A stretch of 64,000 bases of DNA from SB11 sp943370295 (GTDB lineage: Bacteria; Bacteroidota; Bacteroidia; UBA8524), in contig CALRQL020000004.1 in NCBI GenBank assembly GCA_943370295.1, positions 62,001 to 126,000 on the forward strand. The letters run 5' to 3'. Positions 52,759-61,897 of the stretch are shown here, piece after piece. Made by a program: the position numbers and the translations under genes. The notes beneath the pieces were generated by a model, which worked only from the letters and a program-made list of their open reading frames with translations, made no database searches and was not told the origin of the DNA. Each line of letters begins with the position of its first letter. Positions within the stretch are counted from its first letter, which is position 1.

Positions 52759-55188
52759 ATGTCATCAGTACTTAATGCCCCAAAGCAGGCAGTACTTTGT
52801 TACCACTGCGGCGACGAAGTAAAGAGCGGTGCTTTGCACTACGATGAAAAATCGTTTTGTTGTGATGGTTGCAAAACCGTGTATAGTATTTTGCAGCAAA
52901 ACAACCTTTGCAATTATTACAACATTGAGCAAACGCCCGGTAATGCTATAAAAACAGCGATAAGCGAAAGTAAGTTTGCGTTTTTAGACCTGCCCGAAAT
53001 ACAAGAACAACTACACGATTTTAATGATGGTAAAACCGCGAGGGTAACTTTTTATATCCCTGCGGTGCATTGCAGCTCGTGTATTTGGTTGCTTGAGAAA
53101 CTATACCGCCTCAATACGGGTATCACTTCGTCACGTATTGATTTTGTGCGTAAACAATTATCCATCGTTTATAAGCCTGCTGAAATTTCGTTAAAGCAAC
53201 TGGTAGTGCTGCTATCGCAATTGGGCTATGAGCCCTTGTTGAGTTTGAACGATGTGGTGAAGAAAAACGATAAAAGCACCCAGCGTTCACTTATCAAAAA
53301 AATTGCAGTAGCAGGCTTTTGTTTTGGCAACATTATGCTGTTGAGCTTTCCTGAATATTTTGGGTTTGATAGCTATTCTCGGCAAAACTTCCCTCTGCTT
53401 TTCAATGCCCTCAATATTGTATTGGCGTTACCCGTGTTCTTTTACAGCGGGTGGATGTACATCACATCCGCCATCAAAGGCATTCGCAGCCGCTACATAA
53501 ATATTGATGTTCCTCTTGCATTGGGAATCGTTGTATTATTAGTGCGCAGCTTGTACGAAGTGATAGCCGAGGTTGGTCCCGGTTATTTTGATACCTTGGC
53601 CGGACTTATTTTCTTTTTGTTGGTAGGCAAGTGGTTTCAAAGCCGCACGTATGATTTTTTATCGTTTGAGCGAGATTACAAATCCTACTTCCCATTGGCC
53701 GTTACTACCATCGTATCAGGTAAAGAAAAATCAATCCCCGCAGGGCAAATACAAAAAGGCCAACGCTTGCTGATACGTCACGGTGAGTTAATTCCTGCCG
53801 ATGGTATTTTGATGCGTGGCACTGTCAGCATTGATTACAGCTTTGTAACGGGGGAGACCCAACCCATTGATAAAGTATTGGGCGAGGTGGTGTTTGCAGG
53901 CGGCAGGCAAATGGGAGCCGCCATTGAAGTTGAAGTGGTGAAGGAAGTATCGCAAAGTTACCTTACCCAATTATGGAACAACGATGCGTTTAAGAAAGCC
54001 GATACCAGTCGCTTGGTTAGCTTTTCTGATACCGTAAGCAGGTATTTTACAATCGTATTGATTACCCTTGCCATTGGTACAGCATTGTTTTGGTTAGTAA
54101 TGGGCGATGGGGGCAAAGCATGGGGTGCATTTACCGCCATACTTATCATAGCCTGCCCTTGTGCGTTGGCTCTTTCAACCCCGTTTACAATGGGCAATGC
54201 CCTACGCATTTTGGGTAAAAACCGATTTTATTTAAAAAACTCGGCTGTAGTTGAAAAAATAGCCCATACCCACCACATTGTGTTTGACAAAACAGGCACA
54301 CTTACCCAAAACAACGGTCAGCAAATAACCTTTACAGGTATTTTAACCGATACCGAAAAGCAATGGGTGGCCGCTATTACAAAAAGCAGTGCACACCCAC
54401 TAAGCAGGGGCATTTATGAAAGCCTTGAGATAAATAATACACCACAACCCCAAACCTGCGAAGAGCTTGCAGGCAAGGGAATGCAAGGCGTGGTGGATGG
54501 GAATGCAGTACTAATTGGTAGTGCAGCGTTTTTAGGGATTGTGACCCCCAATGAGAACGCAGGTTCTTTTGAGGCAACCACAACCAAAGTGTATGTACTA
54601 ATAAACAATGTAGCCAAGGGCTATTACACCTTTACCAACAAGTACAGGCAAGGAGTTGAAGTGCTTACAAAAGAGTTGGATAACGATTATGAGTTGCACG
54701 TGCTATCAGGAGATAACGATGGAGAGCGAGAGGCGCTTACCCGGTGGTTTGATAGCCGCAACCTTCACTTTAATTGTAAGCCCCAGCAAAAGCTTGATTT
54801 TGTGCAAAGCCTGCAAACAGGTAATGCACAGGTGATGATGATTGGTGATGGGTTGAACGATGCAGGCGCACTTAAACAAAGTGATGTAGGCGTGGCGCTT
54901 ACGGATGAGGTAAGCAATTTTACCCCTGCTTGCGATGCCGTACTGGATGCTGCCGAACTTGAACGTTTTCCTGTGTTTTTAAAATTCACAAAACGTTGCG
55001 TAACGGTTATTCACAGCAGCTTTGGAATATCGGTGCTGTATAACTTGGTGGGATTGTACTTTGCGGTACAGGGCACTATGAGCCCGCTGGTAGCTGCCAT
55101 ACTGATGCCATTAAGTTCAGTAACAGTGGTGAGCTTTACCACCGGTTTGACCAACATTTTTGCAAAAAGATTGAGATTATTAAAATAG
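52759..55188 (+). CDS. ccoI: Copper-transporting P-type ATPase (CcoI/FixI type)
   Basis: An 809-aa heavy-metal P1B ATPase that supplies copper for the binuclear centre of cbb3 oxidase. An N-terminal cysteine-rich segment (CYHCGDEVKSG, SFCCDGCK) precedes an HMA-like domain with C105-S-S-C108. Eight transmembrane helices follow. The metal-site CPC is C466-P-C468, phosphorylation DKTGTLT has D510, and GDGLNDAGAL begins at G696. The extra N-terminal zinc-ribbon-like part is typical of Bacteroidota CcoI. Named from context with ccoS and ccoNO. Confidence 0.93.
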   Translation: MSSVLNAPKQAVLCYHCGDEVKSGALHYDEKSFCCDGCKTVYSILQQNNLCNYYNIEQTPGNAIKTAISESKFAFLDLPEIQEQLHDFNDGKTARVTFYIPAVHCSSCIWLLEKLYRLNTGITSSRIDFVRKQLSIVYKPAEISLKQLVVLLSQLGYEPLLSLNDVVKKNDKSTQRSLIKKIAVAGFCFGNIMLLSFPEYFGFDSYSRQNFPLLFNALNIVLALPVFFYSGWMYITSAIKGIRSRYINIDVPLALGIVVLLVRSLYEVIAEVGPGYFDTLAGLIFFLLVGKWFQSRTYDFLSFERDYKSYFPLAVTTIVSGKEKSIPAGQIQKGQRLLIRHGELIPADGILMRGTVSIDYSFVTGETQPIDKVLGEVVFAGGRQMGAAIEVEVVKEVSQSYLTQLWNNDAFKKADTSRLVSFSDTVSRYFTIVLITLAIGTALFWLVMGDGGKAWGAFTAILIIACPCALALSTPFTMGNALRILGKNRFYLKNSAVVEKIAHTHHIVFDKTGTLTQNNGQQITFTGILTDTEKQWVAAITKSSAHPLSRGIYESLEINNTPQPQTCEELAGKGMQGVVDGNAVLIGSAAFLGIVTPNENAGSFEATTTKVYVLINNVAKGYYTFTNKYRQGVEVLTKELDNDYELHVLSGDNDGEREALTRWFDSRNLHFNCKPQQKLDFVQSLQTGNAQVMMIGDGLNDAGALKQSDVGVALTDEVSNFTPACDAVLDAAELERFPVFLKFTKRCVTVIHSSFGISVLYNLVGLYFAVQGTMSPLVAAILMPLSSVTVVSFTTGLTNIFAKRLRLLK

Positions 55189-55261
55189 CTTTTAGCTACA
55201 AGCGGTTGACTTTTAACAAACAAGCCAACAGCTAACAGCCAAAGGTCAAAAGCCATAAAAA

Positions 55262-55441
55262 ATGACGGTAATATTTATATTAATAGGATGCAGCCTTGTA
55301 TTGGCGTTGGTGTTTTTGGGCGCCTTTTTTTGGAGCATAAAGACCGGCCAAAACGACGATCTTGTTACCCCGGGATACAGGGTGTTGTTTGAAGACGAGA
55401 CGAAAGAAGAGCAACCTGAACAACAGCCGATAACACAATAG
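55262..55441 (+). CDS. ccoS: cbb3 oxidase maturation protein CcoS
   Basis: A 59-aa single-pass membrane protein: MTVIFILIGCSLVLALVFLG, then AFFWSIKTGQNDDLVTPGYR. The FxWSxxxGQxDDxxTP pattern is the CcoS/FixS hallmark. CcoS helps put heme and copper into the cbb3 oxidase. The C-terminal tail is acidic and glutamine-rich. It lies between ccoI and ccoNO, the usual place. Confidence 0.9.
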   Translation: MTVIFILIGCSLVLALVFLGAFFWSIKTGQNDDLVTPGYRVLFEDETKEEQPEQQPITQ

Positions 55442-55566
55442 TGTGTTAGCACCATAAGGACAGATAAACTAAACAGCGAATAACTTAAACGGCGTGAAGG
55501 CATTTTTAAAGTGCTTTTGCGCCTTTTTGTTTATAGTCCGGTTGGTTTGATGCGTTTAATAAATAC

Positions 55567-55578
55567 TGACGAAAGTCA
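55567..55578 (+). promoter_or_regulatory. Putative activator operator, TGAC-GAAA-GTCA
   Basis: A perfect TGAC-N4-GTCA palindrome, 106 bases before the ccoNO ATG. Its centre lies about 62 bases upstream of the start predicted from CAACTTTG (55624-55631, one change from TAnnTTTG), a known class I activator position. It shares its core with the site at 52243. Confidence 0.5.
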
Positions 55579-55623
55579 TGTTTTGGTTTGATTACCGTCA
55601 TTTTAATCGCCTGCTCGTAATGG

Positions 55624-55631
55624 CAACTTTG
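55624..55631 (+). promoter_or_regulatory. -7-like element of ccoNO
   Basis: CAACTTTG, one change from TAnnTTTG, giving a leader of about 50 bases for ccoNO. No proper -33 box; the operator candidate is nearby. Confidence 0.35.
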
Positions 55632-55683
55632 CCCCTGTGTTTAGTACGCTTTGCACACAATAACCTAAAAAATAAGACCTTTT

Positions 55684-57888
55684 ATGAGCCAGGTAGAGAA
55701 GTTTAACTACGACAACCGCATCGTCCGCAATTTTATCATTGCTACGGTGGTGTTTGGTATTGTGGGGATGACAGTAGGGCTGCTGATAGCCTTTCAGTTG
55801 GTTACCCCCAACCTTAATTTAACCCAGTACGGAACTTTTGGACGTATTCGTCCGTTGCACACCAACGCTGTAATCTTTGCATTTGTGGGCAACGCCATTT
55901 TTGCAGGGGTGTATTACTCGTTGCAACGATTGCTTAAAACCCGTATGTTCAGTGATGCACTTAGCAACATACACTTTTGGGGTTGGCAATTAATAATCCT
56001 TGCAGCTGCCATCACTTTACCGTTGGGTATTACCACATCAAAAGAATATGCCGAACTTGAATGGCCTATAGATATTGCCATCACACTGGTGTGGGTGGTA
56101 TTTGGTATTAATATGTTTGGTACCATACTTAAACGCCGTGAGCGACATCTGTACGTAGCCATTTGGTTTTATATCGCCACTTTTGTTACCGTTGCTGTTT
56201 TGCACATAGTAAACAGCTTTGAGTTACCTGTAACTCTTTTCAAAAGCTACTCATGGTATGCCGGTGTGCAAGATGCGCTGGTGCAATGGTGGTACGGCCA
56301 CAATGCGGTTGCGTTTTTCTTAACCACACCGTTTTTGGGGCTGATGTATTACTTCTTGCCTAAAATGGCAAACCGTCCCGTGTATTCATACAAACTTTCG
56401 ATACTTCACTTTTGGGCACTGATATTTATCTATATATGGGCGGGCCCTCACCACTTGTTATACTCTTCGTTACCAGATTGGGCACAATCACTGGGAGTTG
56501 TGTTTTCAATCATGTTGATTGCTCCTTCTTGGGGTGGTATGCTAAACGGTTTGCTTACCCTTCGCGGGGCTTGGGACAAAGTGCGTGAGGACCCTTTGCT
56601 TAAATTTATGGTGGTAGGTGTTACTGCCTACGGTATGGCCACTTTTGAAGGCCCCATGCTTTCGCTTAAAAACGTTAACGCCATTGCTCACTTTACCGAT
56701 TGGATTGTAGCACACGTACACGTAGGAGCGTTGGGCTGGAACGGTTTCTTAACCTTTGCCATGCTGTATTATATGATTCCTAAGATTTACGGTACCAAGT
56801 TGTACTCAGTAAAAATGGCTTCTACCCACTTTTGGTTGGGCACATTAGGGATTTTGTTCTACGCAATTCCGATGTACTGGAACGGCTTTACCCAAGGTAT
56901 GATGTGGACTTACTTTACCCCTGACGGACGTTTAGAGTTCCCTAACTTCTTAAGTACAGTAACCCAATTAATTCCAATGTATGCGGTGCGCGGTATCGGT
57001 GGTGCTCTTTACTTGTCAGGTGTATTCTTGATGACTTACAACTTGGTGAAAACTGCAAAAAGCGGCAGTTTGGTTGCCAACGAAGCCGCTGAAGCTCCTG
57101 CACTTGAAAAGAACTTCGTGCCACACGGCAGCGATGGTTACTGGCACCGTTGGGTTGAGCGTAAACCCATGCAAATGTTATTCTGGTCGTTGGTAGTGAT
57201 TTTGATTGGTACTGCTATTGAGTTAGTTCCTACCTTCTTGGTAAAATCAAACGTACCTACAATAGCCAGTGTTAAACCCTACACCCCGCTTGAATTAGAA
57301 GGTCGCGATTTGTATATACGTGAAGGTTGTAACAACTGCCACTCACAATTAATACGCCCTTTCCGTAGCGAAACAGAACGTTACGGTGATTATTCAAAAT
57401 CAGGTGAGTATGTGTACGACCATCCTTTCTTGTGGGGTAGTAAACGTACAGGACCCGATTTGCACCGCGAAGGTGTGGGTAGCTTGAAAAAGGGTGACGA
57501 TTGGCACTACAGCCACTTGATGGACCCACAGTCAACTTCGCCGGGCTCAATCATGCCTAAATACAACTGGCTGGCTACACAAGCACTTAATACTGAAAAC
57601 ACTGCTGATAAAATTAATGCAATGCGCAAGTTGGGAGTGCCTTACCCTGCCGGTTACGAAAATGAAGCAATGGCCGATTTGCAAAGACAAGCCGACAGCA
57701 TTGTAGTTTCATTAAACAAAAGCGGTATTGCCGGTGAAACCGATGACAACGGTAACATGATTACCCCACTTAATAAAACAGAAATGGTAGCCATTATTGC
57801 TTACCTGCAACGTTTGGGTAAAGATGTATCGCCCGAGGCTTCACAAAGTTTTCAAATGAGTTTCCAACGTCAAACCTCTCAAAAATAA
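55684..57888 (+). CDS. cbb3-type cytochrome oxidase, fused subunits I and II (CcoNO)
   Basis: A 734-aa fusion of the catalytic heme-copper subunit CcoN (about residues 1-470) and the c-type cytochrome CcoO (about 530-734). CcoN has heme and copper histidines at H59 (RPLHTN), H206 (YGHNAV), H256/H257 (GPHHLL) and H344/H346 (AHVHVG). The CcoO part has the heme site C549-NN-C552-H553 (GCNNCHSQ). cbb3 oxidases have high oxygen affinity and pump protons. The fusion in one chain is usual in Bacteroidota. Confidence 0.97.
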   Translation: MSQVEKFNYDNRIVRNFIIATVVFGIVGMTVGLLIAFQLVTPNLNLTQYGTFGRIRPLHTNAVIFAFVGNAIFAGVYYSLQRLLKTRMFSDALSNIHFWGWQLIILAAAITLPLGITTSKEYAELEWPIDIAITLVWVVFGINMFGTILKRRERHLYVAIWFYIATFVTVAVLHIVNSFELPVTLFKSYSWYAGVQDALVQWWYGHNAVAFFLTTPFLGLMYYFLPKMANRPVYSYKLSILHFWALIFIYIWAGPHHLLYSSLPDWAQSLGVVFSIMLIAPSWGGMLNGLLTLRGAWDKVREDPLLKFMVVGVTAYGMATFEGPMLSLKNVNAIAHFTDWIVAHVHVGALGWNGFLTFAMLYYMIPKIYGTKLYSVKMASTHFWLGTLGILFYAIPMYWNGFTQGMMWTYFTPDGRLEFPNFLSTVTQLIPMYAVRGIGGALYLSGVFLMTYNLVKTAKSGSLVANEAAEAPALEKNFVPHGSDGYWHRWVERKPMQMLFWSLVVILIGTAIELVPTFLVKSNVPTIASVKPYTPLELEGRDLYIREGCNNCHSQLIRPFRSETERYGDYSKSGEYVYDHPFLWGSKRTGPDLHREGVGSLKKGDDWHYSHLMDPQSTSPGSIMPKYNWLATQALNTENTADKINAMRKLGVPYPAGYENEAMADLQRQADSIVVSLNKSGIAGETDDNGNMITPLNKTEMVAIIAYLQRLGKDVSPEASQSFQMSFQRQTSQK

Positions 57889-57898
57889 AACCCTAGCC

Positions 57899-58072
57899 AT
57901 GTTTAAGCAGTTTTTAAAAGTAGTTGAAGGGGCCGATTTCTATATGGTTACCTCGTTTCTCATCTTCCTCGTGTTTTTTATCGCTGTAACAGTTTGGCTG
58001 CTTAGGGTTGATAAAGATTACATAGAACGTTCGAAGCGTGTACCCTTAAATGATGAAGGCGGAAATCAATAA
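57899..58072 (+). CDS. Small cbb3 oxidase subunit, CcoQ-like
   Basis: A 57-aa protein: MFKQFLKVVEGADFYMVTSF then LIFLVFFIAVTVWLLRVDKD. One transmembrane helix (about residues 18-36) with a short basic/acidic tail and the position between ccoNO and ccoP fit the small subunit CcoQ, which stabilises the complex. The first part of the ccoP frame overlaps it, but the ccoP start used here is downstream. Confidence 0.85.
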   Translation: MFKQFLKVVEGADFYMVTSFLIFLVFFIAVTVWLLRVDKDYIERSKRVPLNDEGGNQ

Positions 58073-58094
58073 TCACCAAAAAAGAGAAGCATTT

Positions 58095-59036
58095 ATGAAA
58101 AAGTATATAAAATACACCTTGCCTGCTTTGTTTGCCCTTACAGTATTGCCTGCCGCTGCACAACAACTGGGCAGCCCTGATGAGCCGTTTACTATGAGCA
58201 GTATGATTGACGGTATGGGTAATACCTTATTATTCATCATCTTGGGTATTTCGTTGATAATGTTGCTAATGGTAACGTTTGTGTACTTTGCAGTACTTAG
58301 GTTACGTAACAAGGTTCTTTCTGATAACGACCCATCGTATGCAGCCCATGTGCCACAATCTACACTAGGTCTTATTTTTCAAGTTAATCCCATCACCACT
58401 GATAAAGAGCGCATGCTCGACCATCAATACGATGATATACAAGAGCTTAACAACCCCATACCCGGTTGGTTTATGGCCTTGTTTTACGGTACAGTAGCAT
58501 TTGGCGTAATCTATTGGCTTAATTACCATGTCCTTGATAGCGGGAAACTGCAAAACGAGGAGTACGTGGTGCAAATGGAGAAGGCTAAACTTGATTATGA
58601 GGCCTACCTAAAAACCGCAGGGGATAAGATTAATGCTGAAACGGTTACCCTATTAACCGATAAAGATGTGATTGCCAAAGGGCAGGAACTGTTTGCTAAA
58701 AGCTGCGTAGCCTGCCACGGTAAATTGGCCGAAGGTACCAGCATAGCTCCCAACCTTACGGATGAATACTGGATACATGGCGGTGGTGTTAAAAATGTTT
58801 TCAAAACTATTACCGACGGTGTAGAGCTGAAGGGTATGAAGAGCTGGAAAAAAGACTTTTCTCCTGTTCAAATACAGCAAATTGCCAGCTATGTATTATC
58901 GCTGCAAGGTAGCAAGCCTGTTAATGCCAAAGAACCGCAAGGGGAGAAGTGGACGGAAGGGCAAACAACTCCTGCTGGCCCTGCTGACTCAACAGCAAAA
59001 GATACTGCTAAGACTACTTTAACATCGATGCGATAA
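58095..59036 (+). CDS. ccoP: cbb3 oxidase subunit III (CcoP), monoheme
   Basis: A 313-aa membrane-anchored cytochrome c that passes electrons to CcoNO. The N-terminus MKKYIKYTLPALFALTVLPA looks like a signal segment, then a helix at about residues 42-68, then the FixP_N-type helix NPIPGWFMALFYGTVAFGVIY. One heme site, C204-VA-C207-H208, is present; classical CcoP has two, so this is the monoheme form. The ATG at 58095 was chosen; an upstream ATG at 58050 overlaps ccoQ. A hairpin and a terminator follow. Confidence 0.92.
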   Translation: MKKYIKYTLPALFALTVLPAAAQQLGSPDEPFTMSSMIDGMGNTLLFIILGISLIMLLMVTFVYFAVLRLRNKVLSDNDPSYAAHVPQSTLGLIFQVNPITTDKERMLDHQYDDIQELNNPIPGWFMALFYGTVAFGVIYWLNYHVLDSGKLQNEEYVVQMEKAKLDYEAYLKTAGDKINAETVTLLTDKDVIAKGQELFAKSCVACHGKLAEGTSIAPNLTDEYWIHGGGVKNVFKTITDGVELKGMKSWKKDFSPVQIQQIASYVLSLQGSKPVNAKEPQGEKWTEGQTTPAGPADSTAKDTAKTTLTSMR

Positions 59037-59051
59037 GCAGATTAAAATACT

Positions 59052-59071
59052 CACTTGCAGCAATGCAAGTG
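59052..59071 (+). other. Hairpin after ccoP
   Basis: CACTTGCA (59052-59059) and TGCAAGTG (59064-59071) form a perfect 8-bp stem with a GCAA loop (a GNRA tetraloop). It begins 16 bases after the ccoP stop and has no T run. It may stabilise the mRNA 3' end. Confidence 0.6.
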
Positions 59072-59075
59072 CTTG

Positions 59076-59120
59076 GCCGGGTTGCGATTTCATTAGGGTT
59101 GTTACGCGCCCGGCTTTTTT
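59076..59120 (+). terminator. Terminator between ccoP and ccoG
   Basis: GCCGGG (59076-59081) and CCCGGC (59109-59114) bracket a 27-base loop and are followed directly by TTTTTT. It would end or attenuate transcription after ccoP and lies in the frame upstream of the preferred ccoG start. Confidence 0.65.
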
Positions 59121-59158
59121 CAACAATAACCCTAAAAAACAACCCAACACCCGCCTTT

Positions 59159-60592
59159 ATGTCAAAATCATCAGTTTTTGATACCCAAACCGCCGATAAT
59201 TTTCGCAACCAACTCGGCAATACCAGCGATAAAGGCAAACGCCGATGGATATATCCCAAAATAATAAAGGGTAAGTTCTATAAATACCGTACCTACCTTT
59301 CGTATTTCTTGCTGGCCTTTTTAGTGGCAGCCCCCTTTATACGCATCAATGGCAGGCCCATAATGCTGTTTAACATCCTTGAGCGTAAATTTATTGTATT
59401 CAGCGTGCCTTTTTGGCCGCAGGATTTTATCCTGTTTGGCTTGGCTATGCTCACGCTTATAGTATTTATAGTGCTATTTACCGCCGTTTACGGTCGCGTT
59501 TTTTGCGGATGGATTTGCCCTCAAACCATTTTCTTAGAAATGGTTTTCCGCAAGATTGAAAACCTGATTGAAGGCAATGCCAACCAACAACGCAAACTTG
59601 ACGAGCAACCTTGGAATAGAGAAAAGATTGTGAAAAAGGGTGCCAAGCATTTTATCTTTTTTATCCTTTCGTTTTTTATCAGCAACATCTTTTTGGCTTA
59701 TATAATAGGCAGCGATAAGCTGTTTGCCATTATTATCGACAACCCTGCTAACCACATTGGCGGCTTGGTGACCATACTGATTTTTACTGCCGTATTTTAT
59801 TTAGTATTTAGCAAACTGCGTGAGTTGGTGTGCATTTGGGCTTGCCCGTACGGACGCTTGCAAGGTGTGCTGCTGGATAAAGACAGTATTGTAGTTGCCT
59901 ACGACGATGTGCGAGGTGAACCCCGCGGAAAGTTGCGCAAAGGCGATACCACTCCAAAAGGTGATTGTGTGGATTGCGGCTTGTGCGTGGATGTATGCCC
60001 TACAGGAATTGACATACGCAACGGTACACAGTTGGAGTGTGTAAACTGCACTGCCTGTATTGATGCCTGCGACGGTGTAATGGATAAGATAAACAAACCA
60101 CACGGACTGATTCGCTACGCATCGTTAGAGGGGATAAAATCAGGTAAAAACTTTCATTACAATACCCGCATGAAGGCATACACCGTATTACTGGTGGTAT
60201 TGGCCGGAGTATTTATATTTTTATTAGCCACTCGCGATAGCATTGAGGCTACCGTATTGCGCGCTCCCGGCAAAATGTTTCAGGAAAATACTACCACAGT
60301 TACCAACCTGTACAATTTTGAATTGGTGAACAAAACCTTTCACGGCGTGCCCGTACAGTTAAGTCTTGAAAATCTTGATGGGGCAAAAATAACCTTAGTA
60401 GGCACTACCAACGGCGCCATTGATGTGGAGCGAGAAGAAATATACAAAGGCACCTTTTTTATTGAGTTACCTAAAGACAAAATAACTAAGAACATGAATG
60501 TGGTATATGTGAAGGTGATGGCCGACGGTAAAGAAATTGACAAAATAAAAACATCCTTTTTAGCCCCTGTTAAAACCGAACAGGCCCAATAA
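59159..60592 (+). CDS. ccoG: cbb3 oxidase accessory protein CcoG
   Basis: A 477-aa polyferredoxin-like inner membrane protein that reduces copper for oxidase assembly. It has GRVFCGWICPQTIFLEMVFR, then two 4Fe-4S cluster motifs, CVDCGLCVDVCPTGIDIRNG and CVNCTACIDACDG. Five or six transmembrane helices precede or follow these. A C-terminal Ig-like domain (from NFELVNKTFHGVPVQ) is the FixG C-terminal domain. The ATG at 59159 is preferred because the longer frame from 59063 crosses the terminator. Confidence 0.95.
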   Translation: MSKSSVFDTQTADNFRNQLGNTSDKGKRRWIYPKIIKGKFYKYRTYLSYFLLAFLVAAPFIRINGRPIMLFNILERKFIVFSVPFWPQDFILFGLAMLTLIVFIVLFTAVYGRVFCGWICPQTIFLEMVFRKIENLIEGNANQQRKLDEQPWNREKIVKKGAKHFIFFILSFFISNIFLAYIIGSDKLFAIIIDNPANHIGGLVTILIFTAVFYLVFSKLRELVCIWACPYGRLQGVLLDKDSIVVAYDDVRGEPRGKLRKGDTTPKGDCVDCGLCVDVCPTGIDIRNGTQLECVNCTACIDACDGVMDKINKPHGLIRYASLEGIKSGKNFHYNTRMKAYTVLLVVLAGVFIFLLATRDSIEATVLRAPGKMFQENTTTVTNLYNFELVNKTFHGVPVQLSLENLDGAKITLVGTTNGAIDVEREEIYKGTFFIELPKDKITKNMNVVYVKVMADGKEIDKIKTSFLAPVKTEQAQ

Positions 60593-60631
60593 AGACTGTA
60601 TAGTAAATAATAACCCTAAATAATTACAACG

Positions 60632-61078
60632 ATGAAACTGAACTGGGGAACCGGAATAGTGATTGGCATGGTAACATTTATAACCTTTATTGTTACCCTT
60701 GCCACAAACATGATGAGCCACAAAGTAGATTTGGTGGCCAAAGACTACTACGAACAAGGTATTGAGTACGAAAAGCACATTGAGCAAGTAAAAGCCGCTG
60801 ATGCCTTTGGCGATGCCCTGCAAGTGAATGTAAATTACACAACCAGCCAATTAGAGGTTGTATTTCCTAAAGAGGTAGATGCCACTAAAATAGAGGGACA
60901 GGTGTATTTTTTCCGTCCATCGGATGCTAAAACCGATTTTACCGAAACCTTAAAACCCACTGCTGATAACAAGCAATTAATACCCCTTAGCAAAATGGCT
61001 AAAGGAAACTGGCGCGTGAAACTGCAATGGGAGATGGACGGCAAAGAGTACTTTTTTGAAAAAGAGGTAATCATTTAA
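60632..61078 (+). CDS. ccoH: FixH/CcoH family protein
   Basis: A 148-aa single-span membrane protein. It opens MKLNWGTGIVIGMVTFITFI (helix), then has KDYYEQGIEYEKHIEQ, which is characteristic of FixH/CcoH, and a beta-sandwich periplasmic domain ending WRVKLQWEMDGKEYFFEKEV. CcoH is needed for stable cbb3 assembly. It is 39 bases after ccoG and 18 before the next gene, so it is in the same unit. Confidence 0.93.
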   Translation: MKLNWGTGIVIGMVTFITFIVTLATNMMSHKVDLVAKDYYEQGIEYEKHIEQVKAADAFGDALQVNVNYTTSQLEVVFPKEVDATKIEGQVYFFRPSDAKTDFTETLKPTADNKQLIPLSKMAKGNWRVKLQWEMDGKEYFFEKEVII

Positions 61079-61096
61079 ATGTAGTAATCGTCAATC

Positions 61097-61801
61097 ATGC
61101 TGTATCTCACCGCATTTATCACAGGATTACTAGGCAGTTTCCACTGCCTGGGCATGTGTGGACCCATTGCACTGATAGTCCCCGTAGGTCAAACCCGAAT
61201 ACAGTTTATTGCAGGCAGGCTGGTGTACAATAGCGGTCGTATTTTTACCTATGCCATTATTGGCTTGCTGATAGGAGCCTTTGGGCAAGGCTTGCAATTA
61301 GCCGGCATACAACAATACATCTCCATTATTACCGGTGTATTGCTGTTGCTATACGCCGTTATAAAAATTACAGGCCTCCGCTTATCCAACTCAAATAATA
61401 AAGTAAGTGCTTACAGCTTACGCATACAAAAAATGTTTTCGCAGTTTATTACCAAACCCGGTTTAACAGCTCAATTTACGGTGGGTATGATAAACGGACT
61501 ACTGCCTTGCGGGTTGGTATATTTGGCACTTGCAGGGGCAGCAACCACTACCCACGCATTGCAAGGGGCTGCATTTATGGCATTGTTTGGTTTGGGCACA
61601 TTACCTATGATGCTGGCAGTATCATTTACCTCAAGGTGGGTAACGCAAGGCGTACGCACTACTATCTTAAAAACCATTCCCTATTTTGTTGCGGTGGTGG
61701 CAGTTTTGTTTATCATCAGGGGGATGAATTTAGGTGTGCCCTATTTAAGCCCTAAAATTAACACTAACAACGAAATGGAGTGTTGTGAAAAACCTCACTA
61801 A
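61097..61801 (+). CDS. TauE/SafE-type membrane protein (UreH_2/DsbD_2 family)
   Basis: A 234-aa protein with six hydrophobic segments. The start FITGLLGSFHCLGMCGPIAL carries the HCxGMCG motif of the UreH_2/DsbD_2 family, often found beside cco and copper-handling genes. A second motif, GMINGLLPCGLVYLALAGA, and the tail ending MECCEKPH have further cysteines. A role in copper or thiol handling during oxidase assembly is inferred. Confidence 0.85.
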   Translation: MLYLTAFITGLLGSFHCLGMCGPIALIVPVGQTRIQFIAGRLVYNSGRIFTYAIIGLLIGAFGQGLQLAGIQQYISIITGVLLLLYAVIKITGLRLSNSNNKVSAYSLRIQKMFSQFITKPGLTAQFTVGMINGLLPCGLVYLALAGAATTTHALQGAAFMALFGLGTLPMMLAVSFTSRWVTQGVRTTILKTIPYFVAVVAVLFIIRGMNLGVPYLSPKINTNNEMECCEKPH

Positions 61802-61883
61802 TGGTGTGTTGCCATGTTAAGCCTCACTTTATAAACGGCCAATATTCATTTCTTGCGCTAACAGTAAAAATCTAAAAAGCTAT

Positions 61884-61891
61884 TATCTTCG
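61884..61891 (+). promoter_or_regulatory. -7-like element of the Crp-like gene
   Basis: TATCTTCG (one change from TAnnTTTG), six bases before the ATG at 61898, predicting a nearly leaderless mRNA. Confidence 0.4.
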
Positions 61892-61897
61892 GGGAAG

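Noticed and set aside
59063..59158. N-terminal extension of CcoG
   Set aside because: It crosses a terminator-like structure and lacks family resemblance; ATG 59159 is used.
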